Both the position numbers and the translations under genes were made by a program. Shown here piece after piece: positions 30,903 through 39,578 of a stretch of 46,376 bases of DNA (the first letter of the stretch is position 1; every line of letters begins with the position of its first letter). The stretch is from positions 11,623-57,998 of IMG/VR virus record IMGVR_UViG_3300037963_004322; one strand, written 5' to 3'. Source of the stretch: a virus. The notes beneath the pieces were generated by a model. It was not told the origin of the DNA and did no database searches. It saw nothing but the letters and a program-made list of their open reading frames with translations.

Positions 30903-32224
30903 TGGACGCAACTCAAAAGTCAATATATGATGAAGTTATTTTAGAGTCTAATGATCAATCTAGAAGTATTGATCTAAGTGCTGGTGCAGTCGCATTTGAA
31001 TATTTTGAAGATATATTTTCTCCAGTAATTACTGCAAGACTTAAAGTTATTAATACTGCAGACTCTATTGAAAAAGATGGTGTAATGCAGAGTATTTACA
31101 ATGGATTACCTCTAAGGGGTGGAGAAAGATTATCACTCAGATTAAAAGCGAATACTGCATCAAATATTGATTTAGATTTTGCATCTAGGATAGAAGATTA
31201 TTTTTATGTTTCTTCTGTTAGTGATGTAATAAAAGAACAAGATGGTGAGTCATTTACATTGCAACTAGTTTCTAGAGAAGCAATCTCAAATGAAATGACG
31301 AGAGTGTCTAAAAAATATCCTAAAGGTAAGAGTGTATCTGAGCACGTAAAAACTATTCTTACAGAAGTTTTACAGACAAATAAAATTGGAAAAATTGATG
31401 CAACTTCAAATCATTATGGATTTATTGGGAATATGAGAAAACCTTTTACAGTCTTAACATGGTTAGCTTCTAAAGGTGTTCCGTCAACTTCAAAAGATGG
31501 TACGGCAGGATTTTTATTCTATCAAACAAAAGATGGATTCAATTTTAGGTCAATTGATGAATTGAATAAGCAAGAAGCAGTGGCAGCATATGTCTATAGT
31601 GAAGTAAATGAGGCATATACATCTGATGGTCAAAAGAAAAATAATGATTTTAAAATATTAGATTATTTTGTTGAAAGAAACTCCGATCTTTTAACAAAAT
31701 TAAGATTGGGAACATATGCATCGCAGAGAGTTTATTTTAATCCCTTAGATTTTTCCTTTACATCTTTACAGCAAGGATTATTCAAACAATCTGATTATAT
31801 AAAAGAAACTGAAAATCTTGGAGATAGACTTCAACTTCCAAAAATGAGTGAGGGTTCTGATAAAACTCTAGGAGATTATCCTTCAAGAATGATTGTTCAA
31901 GTTTTGGATGTTGGTACCATGGAAAAGGGTGTTACTACAGAGGAAAATTCTGATCCTACAAAATATCAATCACAATCTTTAATGAGATATAATACTTTAT
32001 TAACACAAAGATTGCAAATGACTGTGGCACTTAATACAAATTTAAAGGCTGGAGATTTAATTGATTGCAACTTTCCAAGATCAACCTCTTCAGATGAAAG
32101 TGAATTTGATGCTGAAACAAGTGGACTATATATGATAAAGGAATTGTGCCATCACTTTAATACAACAAGTTCTTACACATCATTAAAACTGGTCAGAGAT
32201 AGTTACGGACCCAAGAAGAAATGA
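30902..32224 (+). CDS. Baseplate hub protein (gp27-like)
   Basis: A 440-residue protein. It starts DATQKSIYDEVILESNDQSR, has a hub-type beta domain (AFEYFEDIFSPVITARLKVI), a helical middle with SKKYPKGKSVSEHVKTILTE, and ends with TVALNTNLKAGDLIDCNFPR and SGLYMIKELCHHFNTTSSYT. The last block is typical of gp27/gpD-type hub proteins, which form the trimeric socket for the spike. It couples upstream by TAATG and downstream by ATGA with gp5. Direct similarity to T4 gp27 is weak, so it is named by layout and position. Confidence 0.68.
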   Translation: MDATQKSIYDEVILESNDQSRSIDLSAGAVAFEYFEDIFSPVITARLKVINTADSIEKDGVMQSIYNGLPLRGGERLSLRLKANTASNIDLDFASRIEDYFYVSSVSDVIKEQDGESFTLQLVSREAISNEMTRVSKKYPKGKSVSEHVKTILTEVLQTNKIGKIDATSNHYGFIGNMRKPFTVLTWLASKGVPSTSKDGTAGFLFYQTKDGFNFRSIDELNKQEAVAAYVYSEVNEAYTSDGQKKNNDFKILDYFVERNSDLLTKLRLGTYASQRVYFNPLDFSFTSLQQGLFKQSDYIKETENLGDRLQLPKMSEGSDKTLGDYPSRMIVQVLDVGTMEKGVTTEENSDPTKYQSQSLMRYNTLLTQRLQMTVALNTNLKAGDLIDCNFPRSTSSDESEFDAETSGLYMIKELCHHFNTTSSYTSLKLVRDSYGPKKK

Positions 32225-34854
32225 TAGACGAATCAATTTTAAAAAGTAATTTTTTAGGAAGAGACGGATTCCGATGGTGGATCGGTCAAGTCCCTCCTAT
32301 TGGTTCGCAAAAAGGGCAAGCAAATGGAGAGGGTTGGGGTAATAGATTAAAGGTAAGAATATTAGGTTATCATCCTGCAGATCCCAATGAACTATCTAAT
32401 GATGATTTACCTTGGGCACAAGTTATGTTGCCTACAACGACTGGTAGTGGGGCTGGAAGTTATGCAGTTAATCCTAAAGTAAGACCAGGTGACACGGTTC
32501 TAGGATTTTTCTTAGATGGTGATAATGCACAAATCCCAGTAATTATGGGATGTTTTGGTAGAACTGGTGAAGTACCTTCCTCCCAATATCTTGCACCTTT
32601 TGTACCTTTTACTGGGTATACAAATAGAGTTAAAAAACCAAATGGAACTCTTGCTCCATCAGAAGCATCTGAAGATAGTACGCAAGCACAAAAATCGCCA
32701 AGAAGAGTACCTCCAGAAACATCTGCAAAATTAAATGAAGATAGTGAAGCAGAAGAGGGGGAAAAGAATGAAGTATCTTATAGCACTGCTATAGGAAAAA
32801 AATTAGTTCTTGCAACTACAAATGATACCAAATCTGCATCAATAGAAGCAGAAACATATAATTTAATTAAGAAAGTAAATGATCCTTTTAATAAAGTTCT
32901 GAATAAAGTTGCGGAAGTTAGTAAGGCAACTGACAAAATTATGGGTATTGTTGAAGGCATAGTTGGTCAATGTACAAATTCATTATATACTGGATTGATT
33001 CCCATTCTTCAAGCAGGACTTACAGCACTTTATAAAGGAGTTTATGCTGCTGTTTTTGCCGCAACAGGAAATGCTGCTGTTGCACATCTTGCAGGTGTTG
33101 CCGCACAAAAAGCAATGGTGATTCCTGTAAAAGCATTACAATCAATGATACCAAAAATACCAGGTATGGTTGTAAATACATTATTTGGAACTGTCCAGAG
33201 TATGATGACAGATGTTGTTGATAATGTTAAAAAACCAAATTCATGTGTTTCTCATCAAGTTACTGCTGGTATTATCAATGAAATATTGAGAAAAATACAG
33301 GGAGGACTTTCTGGAGTATTGGGTGGTGTTAATAAAATTTTATCTGCAGGATTTAATGTTATTGATTTCTTGACAAGTGGAGTTGCTGCTATTAAAGGTA
33401 TTAGTGGATTTTTTGATGTTAACCAAAATAAAAATAAAAGTTATAATAGCACTGATGTTTGGAAAATTGGAATTGGCCCAGCAAATATTGCAGATAAGTT
33501 GTTAGACTATAAAGAAATATTAGATAACATGAATAGGGCAAATGCTGCCAGGAAGAATTTATCTGATGAAGTTAAATCTGGAGTAGATGGAGTTAAAGCA
33601 GGATTTGATGTTTTCTCTGAAATAACAACGCAAAAAACTAGTAAGTGTTATACAGGACCATCTGCATGTACCAGTCCACCAAGAGTTAAGTTCTTTGGAG
33701 GAATGGGTAAAGGTGCTTTAGGTGAAATTATCATGGGAAACTTTGAAAGAAATCCTCTTGGAGAAGTTATTAGTGGGAGTATTATAGGAGTTAATGTTCT
33801 AAATGGTGGAGAAAACTACAAATATCCTCCATTTGTTGAAATAGTTGATGATTGTGATTTGGGATATGGTGCAGTAGCTAGATCTGTAATTAATGAGGAA
33901 GGAGTTGTGACTGGTGTTTATATTGCTTCTCCAGGGGAGAGTTATCCAATAGGAAATGTCAATATCAATACTGGACAGGTTAAATCAGAGACTAACCCAG
34001 AAAATCTTCCCAATTATGTTGATAAAGTTATTGTTCAGACAACTGGAACAGGATATAAGACAACAGATCCTGTGTTTGATGATATTGGAAATGTATATAA
34101 TTTGACCGTTGACCCAGATGGATCTATAATTGAAGTAAATATTACATCTCCTCCACCAGATTCTCCATTAATTACTGGTCAAACTCCTGTTGATCAAATT
34201 CTCCTGTCCGATCCATTTTCATCTGTACCAATTATAACAAATCAAGCAGAATTTACTCCTAATAATTATCTAATTACACTTGAATTGCCAACAATTACTA
34301 TAAATTCTAACACTGGATCTGGTGCTATCTTGAGACCTGTGCTCAAGAAGATTCCATTCAATACAGATCTATTAGGACCAGATGGAAGAATAGATCCACA
34401 AAAACTAAGAAAACTAAGAACAATCAAATTTGTCAAGGATTGTGTTGGTGGGGAGGAGCAACTTATTGGATATGTTAATGGAGACCCTTATTATGGTCCA
34501 TTCCATGTGCATCCACTGACGGGAGTTAGGATGGTAGGTGCTGTTCATATTGATGAACCTCACGAAATTATATACAATACTCGTGAAGAGAGTCTAGGAA
34601 AATCACCCACTACTGCAGTACTCACACCTCAACCTTTAGACCAACGTCAACCAACATCTGTCACTCCTAACCCTACACCAACAACTGATGTAGTAACATT
34701 TGTTGCAGATTCAACACCAACACCTGCTCCAGCACCTGCACCAGCACCTGCCCCAACACCAACTCCTGCTCCCGCACCAGCACCTTCACCAAGTCCTTCT
34801 CCAACTCCTCCCCCAAGTGGCGGTGGCGGTGGCGGTGGATATGGAGGATATTGA
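32221..34854 (+). CDS. 5: Baseplate central-spike protein gp5 (OB-fold), without lysozyme domain
   Basis: An 877-residue protein. Residues 1-125 form the gp5 OB-fold (NFLGRDGFRWWIGQVPPIGS, LKVRILGYHPAD, LPWAQVMLPTTTGSGAGS, VRPGDTVLGFFLDGDNAQIP, VIMGCFGRTGE). Residues about 190-400 are Ala/Val-rich helices that might line or plug the hub. About 510-660 hold beta repeats of the type GGENYKYPPFVEIVDDC and GTGYKTTDPVF. Near 760 is HVHPLTGVRMVGAVH. The C-terminus is Pro/Ala/Thr repeats ending in a Gly-rich tail. No T4-type lysozyme motif is seen; the neighbouring gene at 28980 carries the hydrolases. The beta-helix needle is in the next gene. Confidence 0.78.
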   Translation: MIDESILKSNFLGRDGFRWWIGQVPPIGSQKGQANGEGWGNRLKVRILGYHPADPNELSNDDLPWAQVMLPTTTGSGAGSYAVNPKVRPGDTVLGFFLDGDNAQIPVIMGCFGRTGEVPSSQYLAPFVPFTGYTNRVKKPNGTLAPSEASEDSTQAQKSPRRVPPETSAKLNEDSEAEEGEKNEVSYSTAIGKKLVLATTNDTKSASIEAETYNLIKKVNDPFNKVLNKVAEVSKATDKIMGIVEGIVGQCTNSLYTGLIPILQAGLTALYKGVYAAVFAATGNAAVAHLAGVAAQKAMVIPVKALQSMIPKIPGMVVNTLFGTVQSMMTDVVDNVKKPNSCVSHQVTAGIINEILRKIQGGLSGVLGGVNKILSAGFNVIDFLTSGVAAIKGISGFFDVNQNKNKSYNSTDVWKIGIGPANIADKLLDYKEILDNMNRANAARKNLSDEVKSGVDGVKAGFDVFSEITTQKTSKCYTGPSACTSPPRVKFFGGMGKGALGEIIMGNFERNPLGEVISGSIIGVNVLNGGENYKYPPFVEIVDDCDLGYGAVARSVINEEGVVTGVYIASPGESYPIGNVNINTGQVKSETNPENLPNYVDKVIVQTTGTGYKTTDPVFDDIGNVYNLTVDPDGSIIEVNITSPPPDSPLITGQTPVDQILLSDPFSSVPIITNQAEFTPNNYLITLELPTITINSNTGSGAILRPVLKKIPFNTDLLGPDGRIDPQKLRKLRTIKFVKDCVGGEEQLIGYVNGDPYYGPFHVHPLTGVRMVGAVHIDEPHEIIYNTREESLGKSPTTAVLTPQPLDQRQPTSVTPNPTPTTDVVTFVADSTPTPAPAPAPAPAPTPTPAPAPAPSPSPSPTPPPSGGGGGGGYGGY
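34714..34851 (+). repeat. Proline-rich low-complexity tail of gp5
   Basis: Short imperfect repeats of CCAGCACCTGC/CCAACACC type encode alternating Thr/Ala/Ser-Pro, followed by GGCGGTGGC repeats encoding seven Gly and a YGGY end. Pure coding repeats; likely length-variable. Confidence 0.7.
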
Positions 34855-34860
34855 TCAATC

Positions 34861-34868
34861 AATAAATA
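34861..34868 (+). promoter_or_regulatory. Late promoter AATAAATA
   Basis: AATAAATA in the 55-base gap between gp5 and the spike-tip gene, about 42 bases before its ATG. The gap is otherwise AT-rich with no hairpin. Confidence 0.5.
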
Positions 34869-34909
34869 GTATTATGATAAAGCAATAACTACGACAGACT
34901 GTATATAAT

Positions 34910-35674
34910 ATGTCAAAGTCAAGGTACAATTGGGAAGCGAGGGACATACTATCATTAGGTCCTAAAGTTAGATTTGATAGTAATAACCCTCAAATGGGGG
35001 CTAATGGATCTGATGTTTATGATTTATATGGAGTAACTGATGAAAATTATCAGTGCGTAATTGGATTGGATGAAGGTGGCAGATTTAGTATCTATAATGA
35101 TAAAGATGTAGAATTTATTGCTGGAAATAAGTCTGATTCGGAAGGATGTGATATTAATTTTGCAGCAATGAGTGGTGATATATGCATCACCGCAATGAGA
35201 AATGGGGAAGTAAGAATAAAAGCTAAAAGAATTGTTCTTGATGCAGATGAAGATATCGATCTTGTTGCAGGAAGAAATATTACTTTGCATGCAGACCAAA
35301 GAGTCCTTTTAGATGCACCAAGGTGTGAAGCAAAAGGACTTCTTGGCAATTTAATTCCCGATAAGAAACTTTTTGGTCCACAAGTATTTGCTAAAAGTTT
35401 TGTTGGATTTGATTTCTTATCTGGAAAAGGCATGATACCAGATGTCCTTCCAAATGTTATTGGATCACCTGTTGATCTTGCTATGGGTGCAATAAGTGGT
35501 GCTGCTAGTGGTGGAATCGGTGGTTTAGTGCAAGGTGCTGCAGACTTTGCTACTGGAAACCTTACTGCGGGACTTCCAATAGATGAAGTTGCTGATGTTG
35601 CTCTACATGGAATGCAGAATCCAGTATCTGGTGCATTAGCAGCATCAAAAATTATAACTGACACCGGAGACTGA
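34910..35674 (+). CDS. Baseplate spike tip protein, gp5 C-terminal/VgrG-like beta-helix
   Basis: A 254-residue protein. Residues about 65-145 repeat short strands with alternating charged and hydrophobic residues (GDICITAMRNGEVRIKAKRI, VLDADEDIDLVAGRNITLHA, DQRVLLDAP). This is the pattern of the gp5 C-terminal or VgrG triple beta-helix. The end is Gly/Ala-rich and helical (GAISGAASGGIGGLVQGAAD). It probably forms the piercing needle on top of gp5, which lacks this part. It is followed 5 bases later by the collagen-like fibre gene. Confidence 0.65.
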   Translation: MSKSRYNWEARDILSLGPKVRFDSNNPQMGANGSDVYDLYGVTDENYQCVIGLDEGGRFSIYNDKDVEFIAGNKSDSEGCDINFAAMSGDICITAMRNGEVRIKAKRIVLDADEDIDLVAGRNITLHADQRVLLDAPRCEAKGLLGNLIPDKKLFGPQVFAKSFVGFDFLSGKGMIPDVLPNVIGSPVDLAMGAISGAASGGIGGLVQGAADFATGNLTAGLPIDEVADVALHGMQNPVSGALAASKIITDTGD

Positions 35675-35679
35675 AGAAA

Positions 35680-38600
35680 ATGGCAGATATACCTGATCCC
35701 GATAATTCGACTATTATAGGTCAAAAATCATATTTTAATGAAAAGGCTACCTTTTTTGGTGGAATTGAAGTTTTTGGTGGTGCCATTGAAGGAGAAACAG
35801 GAAAAAAATTAGGTACTGGCACTGGTGATGGTGATGGTGGTAAAGGACCTCAAGGTGCCCAAGGACCTTTAAGTAACTTCCAGGGTACTCAAGGTAAGCA
35901 AGGTACTCAAGGAGTTCAGGGTGTTCAGGGTAGAGGTTTTCAGGGTCTTCAAGGTACTCAAGGTCCTTTAAGTAACTTTCAGGGTACTCAAGGTCTTCAA
36001 GGACTACAAGGTCTTCAAGGTCTTCAAGGTTTAAGTAATCAAGGTGTTCAAGGAAATCAAGGTCTTCAAGGAGTTCAAGGTCTCCAGGGACTTCAAGGTG
36101 TTCAAGGTCTCCAGGGACTTCAGGGTAATCAAGGTAATCAAGGTAATCAAGGACTACAAGGAAACCAAGGAAACCAAGGCCTTCAAGGTGCATTATCCGA
36201 TTTCCAAGGTACTCAAGGTTCTCAAGGAAATCAAGGTACTCAAGGTGCTCAAGGAAATCAAGGCACCCAAGGACTCCAAGGAAATCAAGGTACCCAAGGA
36301 ACGAGAGGAAATCAGGGTTCTCAAGGCGTCCAAGGTTTAAGTAATCAAGGTGTTCAAGGTACTCAAGGACTTCAAGGTATTCAAGGATTGCAAGGTACTC
36401 AAGGTCTCCAGGGTGCTCAAGGTAGAGCGATTCAAGGTACTCAAGGTCTTCAAGGAAACCAAGGTAATCAAGGTACTCAAGGTCTCCAGGGTGCTCAAGG
36501 TAGAGCGATTCAAGGTACTCAAGGTCTTCAAGGAACTCAAGGACATCAGGGTACTCAAGGTCTTCAAGGTCTTCAAGGTAGAGCGCATCAAGGTAGTCAA
36601 GGAACTCAAGGACATCAGGGTACTCAAGGACTTCAAGGTGTTCAAGGACTTCAGGGTACTCAAGGACTTCAAGGACTTCAAGGTGTTCAAGGACTTCAGG
36701 GTACTCAAGGACTTCAGGGACTTCAAGGTCTTCAGGGTTTAAAGGGTGATGTAGGCGAAGGAAGTCAAATTGATCTTTTTGATGATAATGATAGTCCTAG
36801 AAAGATTTTTGTGGGACTTTCTACAACTAAAGATACATCACTAACTGGGGTTAGTTCGATAACTGTATCATCTGAAAAGTTAGTCTTTCAACCAAGTACA
36901 GGAAGCCTTGCGATTGGAACTTCTGAAATAGCAACAGTTGATGGTAATGATGTTTCACTGACTGTTAGTGGAATTGCAACTGCAGATTCATATTATGGTG
37001 ATGGTGTAAATCTTGTTGGTATTGTAACTCAATTAGTATCTGGGATTGGTATTGATTTAGATCCCACTAATGGTAAAGGTAAAGTAACGGTTACATCATA
37101 TAAACCGACAGGAAAAACTATATTTGTTGCACAAAATGGTGACGATTCTAACACTGGATTGAGTGAGAATCATCCAAAAAGAACAATCAAAAATGCTGCA
37201 GAAATTGCAAGCACTGGTGATACTGTAAAAGTGTTCCCAGGTGTTTATGTAGAAAATAATCCGATTATTTTAAATGAAAAGACTGCTGTAGAAGGAACTG
37301 AACTTAGAAACTGTATTGTAACACCGCAAAATGGAGGGTCTGATCTATTCCATGTTAATAATGGATGTCATGTTACGGATTTAAGTTTTGTTGGAACAGC
37401 ATCTACTAACGGTGCGGCAATTGTTGCATTCCAACCTCTTGCTGGTGTTTCTTCTGATCGCTTCTTTGATGCTGCCAGAATGATTCGTATGAATCTTGAT
37501 TTTATTGCAAAGCAAGCAGTTGGTTACTTAATGAGTACAGACTACAAGAGTCCCGCATTCTCTTTAAGTAGTGCGGATAAAACTTCATGTATTGATGATG
37601 TTAAGGATGTGTTTAGAGCGGTATGCTTTGATATTACAAGAGGAGGCAATTCCAAATGTGTAGGTGCTGGTCAATCCTATTACAATGGATCAACTTTACT
37701 TCACATTACTGGCACCGATAGTAATGGATACAGTATAAAAGATGCCACCGTTGATACAATGGATTATGCGATAGGAATTGCACGATCTTGTGTTAATAAC
37801 CAAACTTGGCAATCTGATGGATCAAATACTATAACTGTCGGTGGTGTAGAACTTTATTCGGATGAAATAACTCAGATTAAAGATTTATCAATACAAGTTG
37901 ATTCTAATTCATCTCCTTGTGCAAACGTATTATCTGCAGTTACTACTTGTGTAGGAATAACTACAGGCATTATTGAACATGGTTTAAATCCTTTGGGTAG
38001 AGCATCTTCTCCAGGAATTACCACAACTTATCCTGCAGATTATAATGGACAAGCAACAAATAATTATGGTGATAAGTTATTTGGTGCGGATAACTACTCT
38101 CCAGGTGTTGGTGTAATCTCTCAAGGACCTTATATAAGGAACTGCACTAACTTCATTGGAAATAGTATTGGAATGAAAGTTGATGGTTTCCATGCAGAGC
38201 CTGGAGACGAAATTGATAATGGTGTGACAGGATCAATGTCAGTTGATTCTTATACACAGTATAATCAAAATGGAATTGGAGTGTCGATATCTAATGGTGC
38301 ATATGCTCAGTTAGTTTCCATCTTTACTATCTGTAATGATATTGGACATTGGGCTACTGGTGGTGGGCAATGTGATATTACAAACTCCAATTGCTCTTTC
38401 GGCAATAAAGGTCTTGTTTGTGATGGTGTTGGTGATCAAAATTCAAGATCAATTTATAGGTATACTGGAGAAATTATTAATGAAGTTGATGTGAATGGTG
38501 ATAATCCAGATACTATTGAAGTCACTGGAGTTGGAAATATAAGACCCTATGATGGACAGGCAATTTACATTGGAGAACTATATTATGAGATTACTAGTGT

Positions 38601-39228
38601 CACAGTAACTAATGGTGGTTCTGGTTATGATTCAACAAATCCACCAACAATAGTATTGGGTGATCCTACAGGTCCAAATGGTATTACTGCTGAAGTATCT
38701 GTAAATGTGGGTACTTCTGGAGAGGTTACTTCTATCGATGTTATCAACACAGGATCTCAATATTTAACCACACCAACTGCTACAATAACACAAAATGGTG
38801 GATCGAATTTAACATTCACCATTAATTTAGAACCAATTTATTATGGTGTAGAAAGTGCAACACCACCATCTGCTGGTATTAGCACAGTTGTTCTATTACA
38901 GAATCTAAATAATACTGTAAGTTCTGGAAGTACAGTTTATTTTACCAGATCAAGTCTGCAACTTACATCTACTATTTCTTTAGAATGGGTTGGTAGTGGA
39001 ACAGATATAAATTCTGCAAGACCTGGTGTTGGTGGAGTTGCAATTTTAGATAATGAATTTGTTAAGCAAAATGGAGGAAGAATTATATTTACGGGAACAA
39101 ATCAGGCAGGAGACTTTAAAATTGGTCCTGATGTAACAATTAATCAACTAACAGGAACTATTTCTGGAAGAGCATTCAACCAAAGTCTGTTAAATACAGT
39201 AACTCCTCTAATCATTGCGTTAGGATAA
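35680..39228 (+). CDS. Collagen-like tail fibre with C-terminal beta-helix domain
   Basis: A 1182-residue protein. Residues 1-55 are a short head (virion-binding end). Residues about 56-356 are collagen-like G-x-Q triplets (GLQ, GTQ, GVQ, GNQ), broken by short non-triplet steps (LSNF, LSNQ, RAIQ). Residues about 475-620 start a parallel beta-helix with FVAQNGDDSNTGLSENHPKR, DTVKVFPGVYVENNPIILNE and HVTDLSFVGTASTNGA, typical of right-handed beta-helix phage fibres. The C-terminal part has a VTNGGSGYDSTNPPTIVLGD beta module like those in gp5. It probably contacts the host surface. The triplets have few Pro or Lys, so a collagen triple helix would depend on Gln and Thr. Confidence 0.72.
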   Translation: MADIPDPDNSTIIGQKSYFNEKATFFGGIEVFGGAIEGETGKKLGTGTGDGDGGKGPQGAQGPLSNFQGTQGKQGTQGVQGVQGRGFQGLQGTQGPLSNFQGTQGLQGLQGLQGLQGLSNQGVQGNQGLQGVQGLQGLQGVQGLQGLQGNQGNQGNQGLQGNQGNQGLQGALSDFQGTQGSQGNQGTQGAQGNQGTQGLQGNQGTQGTRGNQGSQGVQGLSNQGVQGTQGLQGIQGLQGTQGLQGAQGRAIQGTQGLQGNQGNQGTQGLQGAQGRAIQGTQGLQGTQGHQGTQGLQGLQGRAHQGSQGTQGHQGTQGLQGVQGLQGTQGLQGLQGVQGLQGTQGLQGLQGLQGLKGDVGEGSQIDLFDDNDSPRKIFVGLSTTKDTSLTGVSSITVSSEKLVFQPSTGSLAIGTSEIATVDGNDVSLTVSGIATADSYYGDGVNLVGIVTQLVSGIGIDLDPTNGKGKVTVTSYKPTGKTIFVAQNGDDSNTGLSENHPKRTIKNAAEIASTGDTVKVFPGVYVENNPIILNEKTAVEGTELRNCIVTPQNGGSDLFHVNNGCHVTDLSFVGTASTNGAAIVAFQPLAGVSSDRFFDAARMIRMNLDFIAKQAVGYLMSTDYKSPAFSLSSADKTSCIDDVKDVFRAVCFDITRGGNSKCVGAGQSYYNGSTLLHITGTDSNGYSIKDATVDTMDYAIGIARSCVNNQTWQSDGSNTITVGGVELYSDEITQIKDLSIQVDSNSSPCANVLSAVTTCVGITTGIIEHGLNPLGRASSPGITTTYPADYNGQATNNYGDKLFGADNYSPGVGVISQGPYIRNCTNFIGNSIGMKVDGFHAEPGDEIDNGVTGSMSVDSYTQYNQNGIGVSISNGAYAQLVSIFTICNDIGHWATGGGQCDITNSNCSFGNKGLVCDGVGDQNSRSIYRYTGEIINEVDVNGDNPDTIEVTGVGNIRPYDGQAIYIGELYYEITSVTVTNGGSGYDSTNPPTIVLGDPTGPNGITAEVSVNVGTSGEVTSIDVINTGSQYLTTPTATITQNGGSNLTFTINLEPIYYGVESATPPSAGISTVVLLQNLNNTVSSGSTVYFTRSSLQLTSTISLEWVGSGTDINSARPGVGGVAILDNEFVKQNGGRIIFTGTNQAGDFKIGPDVTINQLTGTISGRAFNQSLLNTVTPLIIALG
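35845..36750 (+). repeat. Tandem 9-base collagen-like (GGT-x-CAA) repeat array
   Basis: About 100 copies of a nine-base unit of the form GGT-NNN-CAA encode G-x-Q. Longer exact units are nested: 36391-36457 and 36469-36535 are identical for 67 bases with a 78-base period (26 residues), a sign of recent slippage or recombination. Confidence 0.85.
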
Positions 39229-39229
39229 G

Positions 39230-39571
39230 ATGGCACAGATACCCCTTAATCGATTTAGAACGATAAGACATGAATTAACTACAAATAATGTGGGTATTTA
39301 CACCTGTCCAAATGGAGTGTCAACAATTGTACTTCTAAGTCAAGTCACCAATACACATACCACAAATGCAAGTGTAACAGCATATCATTCCAGAACATCT
39401 GGGGGAGATTTTAAGATAGCAAATGCTGTCGTAGTTCCACCAAATGATTCATATAACGTTGTATCTGATGGTAGATTAGTTTTAGAAACTAATGATACTA
39501 TAAAAATAGAAGCAGATGCAAATAGTAAGTTAAATATAGTTCTAAGCATACTTGAAACAGCAAAACAATAA
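39230..39571 (+). CDS. Small beta-rich fibre partner protein
   Basis: A 113-residue protein. ELTTNNVGIYTCPNGVSTIV, then VVPPNDSYNVVSDGRLVLET and KLNIVLSILETAKQ, alternating beta strands with no long helix. It resembles the gene at 41502 (which has VNLAANDTFFVEPEYPIILD), so the two are probably paralogues with a jellyroll-like fold. Each follows a collagen-like fibre gene. A fibre cap, collar or chaperone role is inferred. It begins 1 base after the fibre stop. Confidence 0.6.
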   Translation: MAQIPLNRFRTIRHELTTNNVGIYTCPNGVSTIVLLSQVTNTHTTNASVTAYHSRTSGGDFKIANAVVVPPNDSYNVVSDGRLVLETNDTIKIEADANSKLNIVLSILETAKQ

Positions 39572-39578
39572 TTAGATA

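Noticed and set aside
35092-35724. A 210-codon minus-strand frame over the spike-tip gene
   Set aside because: Antisense shadow; the plus frame has the beta-helix pattern and coupling to the fibre gene.
35747-36742. Several long open frames in other frames and on the minus strand across the collagen-like array
   Set aside because: They are products of the nine-base repeat (endless FKV/LKS or LEY strings) and shadow the real fibre gene.
35845-36750. Possible CRISPR-like repeat array
   Set aside because: Repeats are nine-base coding units without unique spacers and stay in frame as G-x-Q.
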